Assembly: GCA_037445635.1 (NCBI GenBank)
Contig: JBBIKC010000002.1
Location: forward strand, 124,001-188,000
DNA: 64,000 bases
Reading direction: 5' to 3'
DNA from: JBFMCC01 sp037445635
Lineage (GTDB): Bacteria; Chloroflexota; Anaerolineae; Anaerolineales; Villigracilaceae
Position 1 is the first letter of the stretch; each line of letters begins with the position of its first letter. Below, piece after piece: positions 38,853-48,365 of this stretch. The notes beneath the pieces are model-generated. The model searched no databases. It was not told the DNA's origin and saw only the letters and a list, made by a program, of their open reading frames with translations. Made by a program: the position numbers and the translations under genes.

Positions 38853-39599
38853 ATGTATAAACTTGTTCTCGTCCGTCACGGACAAAGCGTATGGAACCTC
38901 GAAAATCGCTTCACAGGCTGGACGGATGTTGGGCTGACCGAGCAGGGCAGGGCAGAGGCGCTCGAGGCGGGCCGGTTGTTGAAAGAGGAAGGCTACGTCT
39001 TCGATGTGGCATACACATCCGTGTTGAAGCGCGCCATTCACACACTATGGATCATTTTGGAGGAGATGAATCTGGAGTGGATTCCCGTGATCAATGCCTG
39101 GCAGCTCAATGAACGGCATTACGGTTCGTTGCAGGGGCTGAACAAGTCCGAGATGGCGGAAAAGTTCGGCGAGGCGCAGGTGAAGGTGTGGCGGCGCAGT
39201 TACGATGTTCCGCCTCCTGCGCTGGAATGGACCGACCAGCGCCATCCCAGGTTCGACCCGCGTTACGCCTCGCTGACTCCCGAACAGCTGCCAGCCACCG
39301 AGTCGCTTAAGATCACGCTGGAGCGGGTTCTGCCTTACTGGCACTCAGCGCTTGCCCCCATGATCAGATCGGGCAAGAGAGTTCTGGTCGCGGCGCATGG
39401 AAACAGCCTGCGGGCGATGGTTAAATATCTGGACAATATTTCAGACGCGGAGATTACGGAACTCAATATTCCCACCGGCGTCCCTCTGGTATATGAACTG
39501 GATGAGGATTTGAAACCGTTGAAGAGGTATTATCTTGGCGATGCGGAGGAGATCGCGAAAAAAGCCGCGGCAGTGGCAAGCCAGGGCAAGGCGAAATAG
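38853..39599 (+). CDS. gpmA: 2,3-bisphosphoglycerate-dependent phosphoglycerate mutase
   Basis: Interconverts 3- and 2-phosphoglycerate in glycolysis. 248 residues. Histidine phosphatase motif LVLVRHGQSVWNLENRFTGW (catalytic His in RHG), ERHYGSLQG, WRRSYDVPPP and the second catalytic His in VLVAAHGNSLRAMVKYL. ATG 38853 is preceded by TGGAGA and a -10 box TATAAT at 38820-38825. Divergent from mutS with about 65 bases between them. Confidence 0.96.
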   Translation: MYKLVLVRHGQSVWNLENRFTGWTDVGLTEQGRAEALEAGRLLKEEGYVFDVAYTSVLKRAIHTLWIILEEMNLEWIPVINAWQLNERHYGSLQGLNKSEMAEKFGEAQVKVWRRSYDVPPPALEWTDQRHPRFDPRYASLTPEQLPATESLKITLERVLPYWHSALAPMIRSGKRVLVAAHGNSLRAMVKYLDNISDAEITELNIPTGVPLVYELDEDLKPLKRYYLGDAEEIAKKAAAVASQGKAK

Positions 39600-39667
39600 G
39601 CGGCAATCGCAATGTGTAGGACCTCGAAGGATCGGCCCCTTCGGGGTCATTGCGTTAGAATTGTGTC

Positions 39668-42646
39668 ATGTCTTTGAATCCAGATTTCGTCAACGATCTT
39701 GCAAGGCGGTTTACGGGTGACATTCGCCTCGATTCCGCCTCGCGCATTCTCTACAGCACCGACGCCTCGATTTACCAGATCGAGCCGCTGGGGGTTGCCA
39801 TCCCGAAAACGCAGGACGATCTTCATGCGGCGGTGGAACTGGCCGCAAAGTATAAAGTGCCGGTCTTGCCGCGCGGCTCCGGCTCGTCGCTGGCGGGGCA
39901 GGCAATTGGCGAGGCGTTGATTTTGGATTGCTCGCGCTGGCTGGATTCCATTGTCCAAATTGATCCCGAATCCCGCACGGCGACCGTCGAGCCGGGCGTC
40001 GTTCTTTCGACCCTGAACCGCGCCGCCGCGAAATACGGCTTGACCTTCGGCCCCGATCCCGCTTCCGCCGAGCGCGCTACGATGGGCGGCGTGATTGCCA
40101 ACAATGCCACCGGCGCGCACTCGATCCTCTATGGCATGGCCGCAGACCATCTGGTTTCGGCGGATGTCATCATGGCGGATGGGAGTTTGGCGGTGTGGGA
40201 AGAAATCGGCGGTCAGTCATCCGTGAGCAATGGACGGTTGTCGGCGGTCCTTTCGGCGGCGCGGGATATTCGCGAAAATTATGTCGAGGCGATCCAACGA
40301 AATTTCCCGAAGTCGTGGCGCAACTCCGCAGGCTATCGCTTGAATTATTTATTGCCGTGGTCGCCTTCCCGGCCTCCGCAATGGATCGGCGATGGTTATC
40401 CCGCAAATCTGCCGCCTTCGGCTTTCAATCTTTCCCATTTGCTGGCCGGCAGCGAAGGAACGCTGGCCGTCATCCGCCGCGTTAAAGTAAACCTTGTCGA
40501 AAAACCGAAGTATACAGTCCTGGGTATTCTCTCGTATGGCAGCAACGCCGAGGCATGCGACGATGTGCCGCGCCTGCTGGAGTTCCGCCCCAGCGCGGTC
40601 GAACTTGTGCCGCGCATGATCCTTCGGCTGGCGCGGACTGTGCCTGCCTATGCGGCGCAGATGGCTTGGATGACGGGCGACCCCGCCGCAGTGCTGGTCG
40701 TTGAGTTTAGCGGGGACAGGCCGGAGGTCCTGAAAGAAGCGGCTTATCGCCTGCGGGAGGATGCCGCGGTCATCGAATCGGCCGAGGCTCAGGCGCGCGT
40801 CTGGAACGTTCGCAAGGTCGGGCTGGGCATTTTGGATTCGCGCCCGCAGTCTGCGCGGCCCGCTGCGTTCATCGAGGACTGTGCCATCCCTGTCGAACAG
40901 TTGGGCGAGTTCGTGCGAGAGGTGGAAAAGATTCTCGCCTCGCATGGAACGGAAGGCGGAATCTACGCGCACGCCTCTGCGGGATGCCTGCACATTCGCC
41001 CGGTCCTGGACCTTCGCGGGGGCGAGGGCGGGCGGGCGCTGCGAAGCATTGCCGAACAGGTTCTCGATGTCACCCTGCGCCTCGGCGGTTCGATGAGCAG
41101 TGAGCACGGCGACGGAATTGCAAGGGGCGAATGGCTGGAGAAGACGTATGGTGCCGAATTGATCGGCGCGATGCGAACGTTGAAGCAGGCCGCGGATCCC
41201 GATAATCTCTTGAACCCGCGCAAGATGTTCGATGCGCCGCCGATGGATACGCATTTGCGTTATGGCGAAAGTTATCGCGTGCAGGCATGGGCACCCGCCT
41301 TGGATTTTTCGCGCAATGGCGGGCTGGTCACCGCCATCGAGCAGTGTAACGGGCAGGGTGTCTGTCGTAAGGACACGGGCTTGATGTGCCCGTCGTTCCA
41401 GGCCACGCGGGATGAGATGCACTCGACCCGCGGCCGCGCAAACCTTTTGCGTGCGATGATCAGGACGGGCATCGGGAATCGGAAGTCGGGGATTGAAAGC
41501 GCGGCACACGCGGCGCTGGATCTGTGCCTTGCGTGCAAAGGGTGCAAGTCCGAATGTCCCAGCGGCGTGGACATGGCAAAACTGAAGTTCGCCTTCGAGG
41601 CCGAATATTACAAGACGCATCGCCGCCCGCTGCGCGATTACATATTTGGATATTTTCATGCGACCGCGCGCCTTGCATCCGCGATCGCGCCGTTGTCGAA
41701 CAGGCTGATGCGGATACGCGTATTCAAGGATACTATTGCGAAAATCCTGGGAATCACGCCGCATCGGCCGTTCCCTGATTTCACGGCGAAACGGGCGCGT
41801 TTTCCTGCCGCGCCGGCGCGCAGGGGCGGGGAGAGGGTAATCTTTCTGCCCGATTCCTTTTCGCATTACATTGAACCGCAGGTGGAACAGGCCGCTTTCG
41901 ACATTCTCTCACGGCTCGGTTTCGATGTGCAAGTTCTTCCTCTGGTCGGCTCGGGCGCGTCTCTGCTCTCGAAGGGATTTGTCGCGGCCGCGCGCCGTCA
42001 TGCGGAGAAAGTCCTGGCTGCACTGGAAAAAACCGACCCCGAAAACACCCTGCCCATTCTGGGAATCGAGCCACCCGAGATCTATTCGCTCAAACATGAT
42101 TATATTGATTTATCCCCGGACCGCGCCGAAGAGATTGCCGAGCGCGTGAAGCGCGCCTGGTTGTTAGAGGAATTTCTAGTGCGTCGGAATGAATTCAGCA
42201 ATCTGCGTGCAGCCAGTGTGGATGCCGGCAAAACCGAAGCATATCCGCTCCCGCCATCGAAGATCATCTTCCACCCGCACTGCCACCAGCGCGCCGAGGG
42301 CCTATCGCTCGACGGAAAACCGGCCGGCGTCAACGCCACCGTCGAGGCTTTGCGCGTTTGCGGCTACGATGTCGATCTGATTGATGCGGGCTGTTGCGGC
42401 ATGGCAGGCACTTTTGGATATGAGGCCGAGCATTATGAGTTGTCTCAAAACGTGGGGGAGTTGAAACTTTTCCCATATCTCAGACAGGTCGCGGTAAACC
42501 GCCAAACCTCTGTGGCCGCGAGCGGTGCCGCCTGCCGCCTGCAGATCGAGCAGGGAACGGGCATCCGCGCCTGTCATCCGATCGTCTTAATTCGGAACGG
42601 TCTCCACCGGCGAACGAACTCGACGTTGAGAAAGCCTTGGATTTAG
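39668..42646 (+). CDS. FAD-linked oxidase fused to Fe-S/CCG oxidoreductase (GlcD-GlcF or D-lactate dehydrogenase type)
   Basis: 992 residues. The N-terminal half is an FAD-linked oxidase (GlcD type): VLPRGSGSSLAGQAIGEA and MGGVIANNATGAHSILYG bind FAD, and SSEHGDGIARGEW is the conserved C-terminal motif. The second half has two 4Fe-4S sites (CNGQGVCRKDTGLMCP; CLACKGCKSECPSGVDM) and CCG domains (FHPHCHQR; DAGCCGMAGTFGYE). Likely oxidises a 2-hydroxy acid such as D-lactate or glycolate and passes electrons through the Fe-S clusters. It starts 6 bases after the -10 box TAGAAT (39656-39661) without a Shine-Dalgarno. Repeat-like in-frame insertions occur at 40205-40245 and 41463-41500. Confidence 0.93.
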   Translation: MSLNPDFVNDLARRFTGDIRLDSASRILYSTDASIYQIEPLGVAIPKTQDDLHAAVELAAKYKVPVLPRGSGSSLAGQAIGEALILDCSRWLDSIVQIDPESRTATVEPGVVLSTLNRAAAKYGLTFGPDPASAERATMGGVIANNATGAHSILYGMAADHLVSADVIMADGSLAVWEEIGGQSSVSNGRLSAVLSAARDIRENYVEAIQRNFPKSWRNSAGYRLNYLLPWSPSRPPQWIGDGYPANLPPSAFNLSHLLAGSEGTLAVIRRVKVNLVEKPKYTVLGILSYGSNAEACDDVPRLLEFRPSAVELVPRMILRLARTVPAYAAQMAWMTGDPAAVLVVEFSGDRPEVLKEAAYRLREDAAVIESAEAQARVWNVRKVGLGILDSRPQSARPAAFIEDCAIPVEQLGEFVREVEKILASHGTEGGIYAHASAGCLHIRPVLDLRGGEGGRALRSIAEQVLDVTLRLGGSMSSEHGDGIARGEWLEKTYGAELIGAMRTLKQAADPDNLLNPRKMFDAPPMDTHLRYGESYRVQAWAPALDFSRNGGLVTAIEQCNGQGVCRKDTGLMCPSFQATRDEMHSTRGRANLLRAMIRTGIGNRKSGIESAAHAALDLCLACKGCKSECPSGVDMAKLKFAFEAEYYKTHRRPLRDYIFGYFHATARLASAIAPLSNRLMRIRVFKDTIAKILGITPHRPFPDFTAKRARFPAAPARRGGERVIFLPDSFSHYIEPQVEQAAFDILSRLGFDVQVLPLVGSGASLLSKGFVAAARRHAEKVLAALEKTDPENTLPILGIEPPEIYSLKHDYIDLSPDRAEEIAERVKRAWLLEEFLVRRNEFSNLRAASVDAGKTEAYPLPPSKIIFHPHCHQRAEGLSLDGKPAGVNATVEALRVCGYDVDLIDAGCCGMAGTFGYEAEHYELSQNVGELKLFPYLRQVAVNRQTSVAASGAACRLQIEQGTGIRACHPIVLIRNGLHRRTNSTLRKPWI
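40205..40245 (+). repeat. In-frame repeat segment in the oxidoreductase
   Basis: GGTCAGTCATCCGTGAGCAA then TGGACGGTTGTCGG encodes QSSVSNGRLS. It shares about 26 of 32 bases and the same peptide with mfd at 3771-3802, though the proteins are unrelated. It lies in a surface segment after VWEEIGG. Confidence 0.6.
41463..41500 (+). repeat. Low-complexity repeat in the oxidoreductase
   Basis: GGGCATCGGGAATCGGAAGT then CGGGGATTGAA, a chain of near-repeats (ATCGGG, AATCGG, AGTCGG), encodes GIGNRKSGIE just before the second Fe-S motif. It looks like the same class of dispersed repeat as in mfd at 3486-3516. Confidence 0.5.
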
Positions 42647-42783
42647 CCTGTATTCCTCGAGGTTGTTAGAAAACTTCTCGGGAGAACCAACCTGCTCTCA
42701 AAAGGGAGAATACCCGAATTCTTTCTCCTAACCTCTGATATTCGAACCGATCGCGCCGTAATGATAGTGCTACAATGGGATTA

Positions 42784-45700
42784 ATGCGCCAACTCGTTCC
42801 ACACTACATTCTCGAGAAATATGTTTCGGGGCAGCATCGGGGCAGTCTGCGCGCGGCGGGAATTTTTGTGGACCTTTCGGGGTTTTCGATCATGACCGAC
42901 GTGCTTGCCCGTCACGGGCAGGCAGGCGCCGAGACTCTAGCCGACGTCATGCGCGCCGTGTTCGAGCCGCTTGTCGCGGCGGTCTATGCTCAGGGAGGGT
43001 TTGTGGTGGGCTACGCCGGGGACGCGTTCACCGCCATTTTCGACGAACAGCCGGCGCGGGGTCCCGCCACGCTGCGCGGGCTGGCCGCGGTGATCGCCAT
43101 GCAGGAGCACATACATGCGAATTCAAATGTCGAGACCCCGTTTGGCCGCTTCCCCATATTTATAAAAGCGGGACTGGGTTTTGGCGAGGCCGATTGGCTG
43201 ATCCTGAAGAACGCGGACGGCGGGCGGGTCACCTACTGTATGCGCGGCACAAGTGTGGACGGTTCGGTGAACGCCGAGGAATGCGCCCGTCCCGGCGACA
43301 TCGTGCTGGACGCGGCCTCATACGCAGAATTGCAGGACTTGGTGACCGTTCAGCCGGCAGGGAATTGTTTTCGCCTGGAGGCGATGAAAGGCGACCTGCC
43401 CGCCCCGTTTCCCTACTACGCGGACCCTGAGCCTGCTTCCGAACTCTTGAGCCTGTTCTACCCTGACGAGGTCGTCAACCAGCCTGCTGTGGGTGAGTTC
43501 CGCCAGGTCGTCAACATGTTCATTGGCATCCCCTTCGATCCCACTGACGGGGCTTTTGTGCGGCCGTTCATGGAGAGCATCTTTGCTTTGCAGGATCGGT
43601 ATGGCGGGTTTTTCCTGCGCCCCGACCTGGACGACAAGGGCTTCAACATCCTGATGTTCTGGGGCGCGCCGACAGCCCGCGAGAACGACATTGACCGCGC
43701 CCTGAACTTTTTACTTGATCTCGCGGAACGGGTGAAGATTCCCTTCAAGGCGGGCGTTACGTATAAGTTGGCGTATGCTGGTTTCATCGGCGCGCCTCTG
43801 CGTGAGGATTACACGGCTTACGGCTGGGGCGTGAATCTGGCTTCCCGCCTGATGGAATCGGCTCTCCCTGGCGAAGTGCGACTCGACGCAGAGGTCGCGA
43901 GCCGCGCCGACCGGCATTTCATTGTGACCGATCTGGGTGAATACGTCTTCAAAGGTTTCTCCGGCAAATCGCGTGTCTTTGCGCTGGCCGGACGAAAGAA
44001 ATTACCCGAGATCGTATATAGAGGCGATCTGGTTGGCCGCGCGGCAGAGTTGGAGCGGCTGGCCGAGTTTGTCGCGCCGTTGCGCGAGGGCAAATTTGCC
44101 GGTGTGCTGGTTGTCAATGGAGATGCAGGGATCGGCAAGAGCCGCCTCATTCACACCTTTCAGGCGTCTTCGTCGAACCATGTCGCGGCACAATGGGTCG
44201 TATGCCAGACAGATGAGATTTTGCGCCAATCCCTCAATCCGTTCAAAGACTGGCTGCGGGCGCGATTCCAGTATTCAGAGTCAGACCCGGATGCCATAAA
44301 CCTGCAAAATTTTGAGAGCCAGCTGCGTAAAATCATAGCCTCTGCTCCCGATCCCCGACTGGCGATGGAACTGGATAGAACTGCTTCGGTCTTGGCCGCC
44401 CTGCTTGGCCTTTCCCGGGCCGGGTCATTGTATGAACAACTAGATGCCAAGGCTCGTTACGACAATACACTGATTGCATTGTCGGCCCTGTTGCAGGCGG
44501 AGAGTTTGCGGACGCCGCTGATCCTGTTTTTGGAAGATGCGCAATGGATGGACGAAGATACAAGGACATTTCTCTCGTACTTCTTTCGCGCTTTGCTGGC
44601 GGATCCCGAAAAACAATATCCGGTTGCCGTGATTGCAAGCAAACGGCCCGAGGGGATTTTCCCGAAACTGGACGCCGCATATTTACATTGGATTGACCTG
44701 CCTCAACTTGCCCCGTCGGATCTCGGGCGCATCGCCGAAACATTTCTGGGCGGTCCCGCCGAACCGGTTCTGCTGGAGATATTGGAACAGCGCTCAGAAG
44801 GAAATCCGTTTTTTGCCGAGCAAATCCTTCGTTACCTTTCCGAGAACGGTCTGCTGGCGCGGGATGAGGGCGGCCGGTACCGCCTCGCGATGCCCGCCGG
44901 AGACTCCCTGCCCACCGACGTGCGCGCCCTGCTGGTCGCGCGCTTGGACCGTTTGAGCCGCGACGTGCGCGAAGTGGTCCAGACTGCATCCGTCCTTGGG
45001 CGGGAATTCGAGTTGCGGTTATTGGCCGAAATGTTGCGCGAGGATGCAGAACTCATGCATAAGGTCTCCCGCGCCGAAGATGCCGACATCTGGTTTCCGC
45101 TGGACGAGGTGAATTATATCTTCCGCCATGCGTTGTTGCGCGACGCCGCCTATTCGATGCAATTGCTTGCCCGCCAGAGGCAGTTACACGACTTGGCTGT
45201 CTCTGCCATCGAGTCGCTTTATGGGCATGAACTTGTCGAACATTACGGCAAACTGGCATACCATGCAGAAAAGTCCGGTCACGGAAGAAAAGCGAGGACG
45301 TATCTGACGCTGGCGGGCAAATCCGCTTCGCGCGCCTACCAAAACCATCAGGCTGTGGATTACTTCACCCGAGCGCTTGCGCTCACCCCTGCCGGCGATT
45401 TGCGGCCTCAATTCGATCTGTTGATTGATCGTTGCGAACTGTATCGCCGTCTGGGAGCCCGCGACCTTCAATCTCACGACCTCGATCTTCTGAGCGAATT
45501 GGCCGGGCAATTGAACGATGAGATACTGGTTGCGCACGTGCTCATGCTCCGTTCGAAGTATTATTTTTCGGGCGGCGAGTTTCCCGAGTCGATTGAGTGC
45601 GCTGCGCAGGCGGTATCCGTTGCGCTCTTGAGGGAGGATGCCGATGATATGCTGGACGCCTACAATGTTTGGGCGGTGGCTCTCCTGAGGCAGGGCAGTC

Positions 45701-46698
45701 CGGACGAAGCCATGCAAAAGGCGAAAGAAGGACTTCGGCAGGCGCGGATAGCCGGCAGACGTCACCATGAAGGTTCAATCCTGAATTCCATGGGGATGAT
45801 TGCCATGGAGCAGAAGGAACCCGCTTCTGCCCAGGGATATTTCGAGCAGGCGCTGGCCATTGCGCAGGAAATTCATGACCGGCGCCTGGAGACCATGGTC
45901 ATCAACAATCTCGGCAACTCGGCGGGATTCGTGAGGGCAGATTATTTGGCCGCTCGAAGTTATTATGAACAGGCACACGCCATCGTCCAGGAGTGGGGTG
46001 ATCGCTCTGCCGAGGGCCTGGTGCTTGCAAATCTGGGCTGGGTAGCGGGAATGCAGGGAGATTTCGAGGCGGCCCGCGCGTACCACGGGCGCGCCTTGTC
46101 CATAGCGCGCGAGGTGGGGAATCCCCATCAGGAGACATATACGCTGATTAATCTCAGCGCCGCCGCGGGGGTCCAGGGCGATACGGCAACCGCTGTTCAA
46201 TCGGCGCGGCAGGCATGCGATCTGGCGCGCCGGAGCGGGGACCGCGCGGCGGAAGCCTGGTCCCTGTTGTATAGCGGCCACGCATTTCTGTTGCTGGGAG
46301 AGATCGAGGAGGCGCGGGGTGCGTACGCGGCTTGCCTGCACATCCGTGAGGCGCTTGATCAGCCCGGCGCGAACATGGAACCAAAGGCGGGTTTGATCGA
46401 GGCCGCGCTTGCCTCGGACGACCTGGATTCTGCAAGAATGCTAACCGAGGAGATTCTTGGTCACCTGGCAGGCGGCGGGACACTGGATGGAACCGAAGAG
46501 CCTCTGCGGATATATTTCACGTGTTACCGGGCGCTGGAACGACTCAAAGACCCGCGCTCACGCAATGTCCTGCAAGAGGCGGGGCAATTGCTCCAGATGC
46601 AGGTCTCCAAATTTGCGGATGAAGCGGCGCGCCGGTTGTACGTGGAGAGCGTCCCCTGGCGGCGCGCTATTCACCGGGCATGGCAATCTCTCAGGTAA
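42784..46698 (+). CDS. Soluble adenylyl cyclase-like protein: two cyclase domains, AAA ATPase and TPR
   Basis: 1304 residues. First class III cyclase domain with metal Asp residues in IFVDLSGFSIMTD and GYAGDAFTAIFDE (about 25-170); a second, divergent cyclase domain (about 235-400) with YTAYGWGVNLASRLM; ATPase with Walker A NGDAGIGKSRLI (about 443) and SVLGREFEL; then about 450 residues of TPR helices. The order matches mammalian soluble adenylyl cyclase. It probably makes cAMP in response to a signal read by the TPR/ATPase part. ATG 42784 is 7 bases after the -10 box TACAAT (42771-42776); ATG 42775 lies inside it. Monocistronic. Confidence 0.9.
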   Translation: MRQLVPHYILEKYVSGQHRGSLRAAGIFVDLSGFSIMTDVLARHGQAGAETLADVMRAVFEPLVAAVYAQGGFVVGYAGDAFTAIFDEQPARGPATLRGLAAVIAMQEHIHANSNVETPFGRFPIFIKAGLGFGEADWLILKNADGGRVTYCMRGTSVDGSVNAEECARPGDIVLDAASYAELQDLVTVQPAGNCFRLEAMKGDLPAPFPYYADPEPASELLSLFYPDEVVNQPAVGEFRQVVNMFIGIPFDPTDGAFVRPFMESIFALQDRYGGFFLRPDLDDKGFNILMFWGAPTARENDIDRALNFLLDLAERVKIPFKAGVTYKLAYAGFIGAPLREDYTAYGWGVNLASRLMESALPGEVRLDAEVASRADRHFIVTDLGEYVFKGFSGKSRVFALAGRKKLPEIVYRGDLVGRAAELERLAEFVAPLREGKFAGVLVVNGDAGIGKSRLIHTFQASSSNHVAAQWVVCQTDEILRQSLNPFKDWLRARFQYSESDPDAINLQNFESQLRKIIASAPDPRLAMELDRTASVLAALLGLSRAGSLYEQLDAKARYDNTLIALSALLQAESLRTPLILFLEDAQWMDEDTRTFLSYFFRALLADPEKQYPVAVIASKRPEGIFPKLDAAYLHWIDLPQLAPSDLGRIAETFLGGPAEPVLLEILEQRSEGNPFFAEQILRYLSENGLLARDEGGRYRLAMPAGDSLPTDVRALLVARLDRLSRDVREVVQTASVLGREFELRLLAEMLREDAELMHKVSRAEDADIWFPLDEVNYIFRHALLRDAAYSMQLLARQRQLHDLAVSAIESLYGHELVEHYGKLAYHAEKSGHGRKARTYLTLAGKSASRAYQNHQAVDYFTRALALTPAGDLRPQFDLLIDRCELYRRLGARDLQSHDLDLLSELAGQLNDEILVAHVLMLRSKYYFSGGEFPESIECAAQAVSVALLREDADDMLDAYNVWAVALLRQGSPDEAMQKAKEGLRQARIAGRRHHEGSILNSMGMIAMEQKEPASAQGYFEQALAIAQEIHDRRLETMVINNLGNSAGFVRADYLAARSYYEQAHAIVQEWGDRSAEGLVLANLGWVAGMQGDFEAARAYHGRALSIAREVGNPHQETYTLINLSAAAGVQGDTATAVQSARQACDLARRSGDRAAEAWSLLYSGHAFLLLGEIEEARGAYAACLHIREALDQPGANMEPKAGLIEAALASDDLDSARMLTEEILGHLAGGGTLDGTEEPLRIYFTCYRALERLKDPRSRNVLQEAGQLLQMQVSKFADEAARRLYVESVPWRRAIHRAWQSLR

Positions 46699-46707
46699 TC
46701 TGGCGGT

Positions 46708-47091
46708 TCACGGCCCCCAGCCAATCGGCGGATCACCAACGGTGAAACTGACTCTTGTTTTTCCCCCCACGGTTTCGGGGGATAATTCGTGCACCCGCCC
46801 GCCATAATAAGTGAACAATCGCTTACCGGGCGGCAACGTATCCAGAAAGACGAAGTATTTAATATTGGCAAAGCCTCCCGGCGTTCCGTCGGCTTTTTTG
46901 TGCCTCACGCCAAAGGCCGTAAGCCATTCGATCTTGATCGAGTCATAGGTTGTCGGCAGGTTGGCGTCGAGTTCTTTCTGGACAACGATGTACTTTGTGT
47001 GATCGTTGTCGCCCAGATCCAGTTCGACCGCTCTCTTTCCGGGAATATCGAACCGTCCGCGCGCATTACGAGAAATATGAGTCTCTTTCAC
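46708..47091 (-). CDS. Protein of unknown function, 127 residues
   Basis: No family recognised. All-beta character: KRAVELDLGDNDHTKYIVVQ, IKIEWLTAFGVRH, GFANIKYFVFLDTLPPGKRL, ETVGGKTRVSFTV. No signal peptide or membrane helix; a Gly-rich end. GTG 47091 is chosen because GAGGT precedes it and a -10 box TATAAT lies at 47139-47134 on the minus strand; the open frame upstream is not convincing. It is convergent with the cyclase gene and divergent from the CAP-LysM gene. Could bind a ligand on a beta-sandwich; this is a guess. Confidence 0.65.
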   Translation of the reverse strand: MKETHISRNARGRFDIPGKRAVELDLGDNDHTKYIVVQKELDANLPTTYDSIKIEWLTAFGVRHKKADGTPGGFANIKYFVFLDTLPPGKRLFTYYGGRVHELSPETVGGKTRVSFTVGDPPIGWGP

Positions 47092-47205
47092 CTTGACCTC
47101 TTTTGAAAACAGGATAAAAAAACCGCTGGCGGTATTATAGTCCCGTTCTGCGTTTGGATGCCGGCCGAATTGCGGGTGGCCGGGGTGACAGGTTATAATC
47201 CTTGT

Positions 47206-48174
47206 ATGCGAGGGTTGTTTGCCGGCGTCCTGGTTATCCTTGCGTTGCTTTTCCCGGCGACAGGCGCGTCGGCGCGCCCCGCGCCGGCCACTGCATATCA
47301 GATCATTGATGCAGTCAATGCTCTGCGCGAATCGTACGGTCTGGCACCGTATTCCATCAGTCCTATTCTGATGGGAACTGCGCAGGCGCAGGCAGATTAT
47401 ATGGCCGCCACCGCGACCGTGACGCATACCGGCCCCGGTGGAACGACCGTCACCCAGCGCCTGCTCGCGGCAGGCTACCCCCTGGCTGGTGACTTGTCCC
47501 TGGGCGGATTTCGCTCCGAGAACATCACCTCGGGCGCGCCGGATGCGTCCGCCGATTCGATCGTGGCTTCGTGGACGACCGACGATCTGCACTTGAATAC
47601 AATGGTCTCTCCAAGCCTGCTGGAGATCGGGGCAGGAGTGGCGATCAGTAACGGCCGCGCTTATTATGTGATTGATTGTGCCCGGCCCACAGGCAGCGAG
47701 GTATCCCAGGCGACGCCCGGGATCGAAATCGGCGGCAACGATGTGGAACCGCCGGCGCTCGTTCCGCCCACCGTGGTTGTGAACACTCCCAAAACGGATG
47801 GTTCCATAACCCATCTTGTGCAGGCAGGGGAAACATTGTGGAGTATTGCCGCCGCCTACGGCGTGCCGGTCGAGCAGTTACAATCCCTGAATGGGCTTGG
47901 CTCGTCAACGCTGATCTATCCCGGCGCCGCGCTCGTCATTCGCGGTCCAGCCACGGGCACACCTTCCATGCCGACCGCGACTCGAACCTTCGTTCCGTCG
48001 TTCACACCGTACATTCTTGGAACGTCAACGCCAACTTCCATCCCCACGCCGACGCGCGCTCCTCAGGCGCCTCTTGTCAATCGCGATACTACTTTGGTCG
48101 CAGTGGTCATTGTCTTTGCCGCGCTGGTGCTCGCGGCTGTCCTGACTGTGTCCTCATCGCGAAGAAGCGAATAA
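47206..48174 (+). CDS. Secreted CAP-domain protein with LysM and membrane anchor
   Basis: 322 residues. Signal peptide (GLFAGVLVILALLFPATGAS), CAP/SCP-like domain (about 30-165, QIIDAVNALRESYGLAPYSI and ATVTHTGPGG), LysM peptidoglycan-binding domain (about 205-250, HLVQAGETLWSIAAAYGVP), Thr/Pro stalk (TPTSIPTPTRAP) and a C-terminal helix. A cell-wall-bound protein held by both ends. ATG 47206 begins 6 bases after TATAAT (47194-47199), so leaderless. The CAP domain fold is clear but no enzyme activity can be assigned. Confidence 0.88.
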   Translation: MRGLFAGVLVILALLFPATGASARPAPATAYQIIDAVNALRESYGLAPYSISPILMGTAQAQADYMAATATVTHTGPGGTTVTQRLLAAGYPLAGDLSLGGFRSENITSGAPDASADSIVASWTTDDLHLNTMVSPSLLEIGAGVAISNGRAYYVIDCARPTGSEVSQATPGIEIGGNDVEPPALVPPTVVVNTPKTDGSITHLVQAGETLWSIAAAYGVPVEQLQSLNGLGSSTLIYPGAALVIRGPATGTPSMPTATRTFVPSFTPYILGTSTPTSIPTPTRAPQAPLVNRDTTLVAVVIVFAALVLAAVLTVSSSRRSE

Positions 48175-48256
48175 TTTCTTTGGCAGGCTGCTTGCGTAAA
48201 GTTGCATCGCGGCACAGTTATCGCCCTTGGTTGCGGAATGAATTCCGCGCTGCGAA

Positions 48257-48272
48257 TGTGACGAATGTCGCA
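48257..48272 (+). promoter_or_regulatory. CRP/FNR-type site TGTGA-N6-TCGCA
   Basis: TGTGACGAATGTCGCA differs from the CRP consensus TGTGA-N6-TCACA by one base. It lies about 94 bases before the FNT gene start and about 34 bases before a -10-like CATAAT (48306-48311). Just upstream is the inverted repeat GCGGAAT-GA-ATTCCGC (48233-48248). Confidence 0.6.
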
Positions 48273-48365
48273 CAAACCAATTATCTTCGGTAAGTTACAG
48301 GCTGCCATAATCCGGTTAGTATTGAGAAAAATTTCACAAATAAAACTTTCAATGGAGTTTCGTTT

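Noticed and set aside
40349..41866. 505-codon open frame on the minus strand
   Set aside because: Antisense to the FAD/Fe-S oxidoreductase; its translation has no domain logic and arises from GC-rich codon bias.
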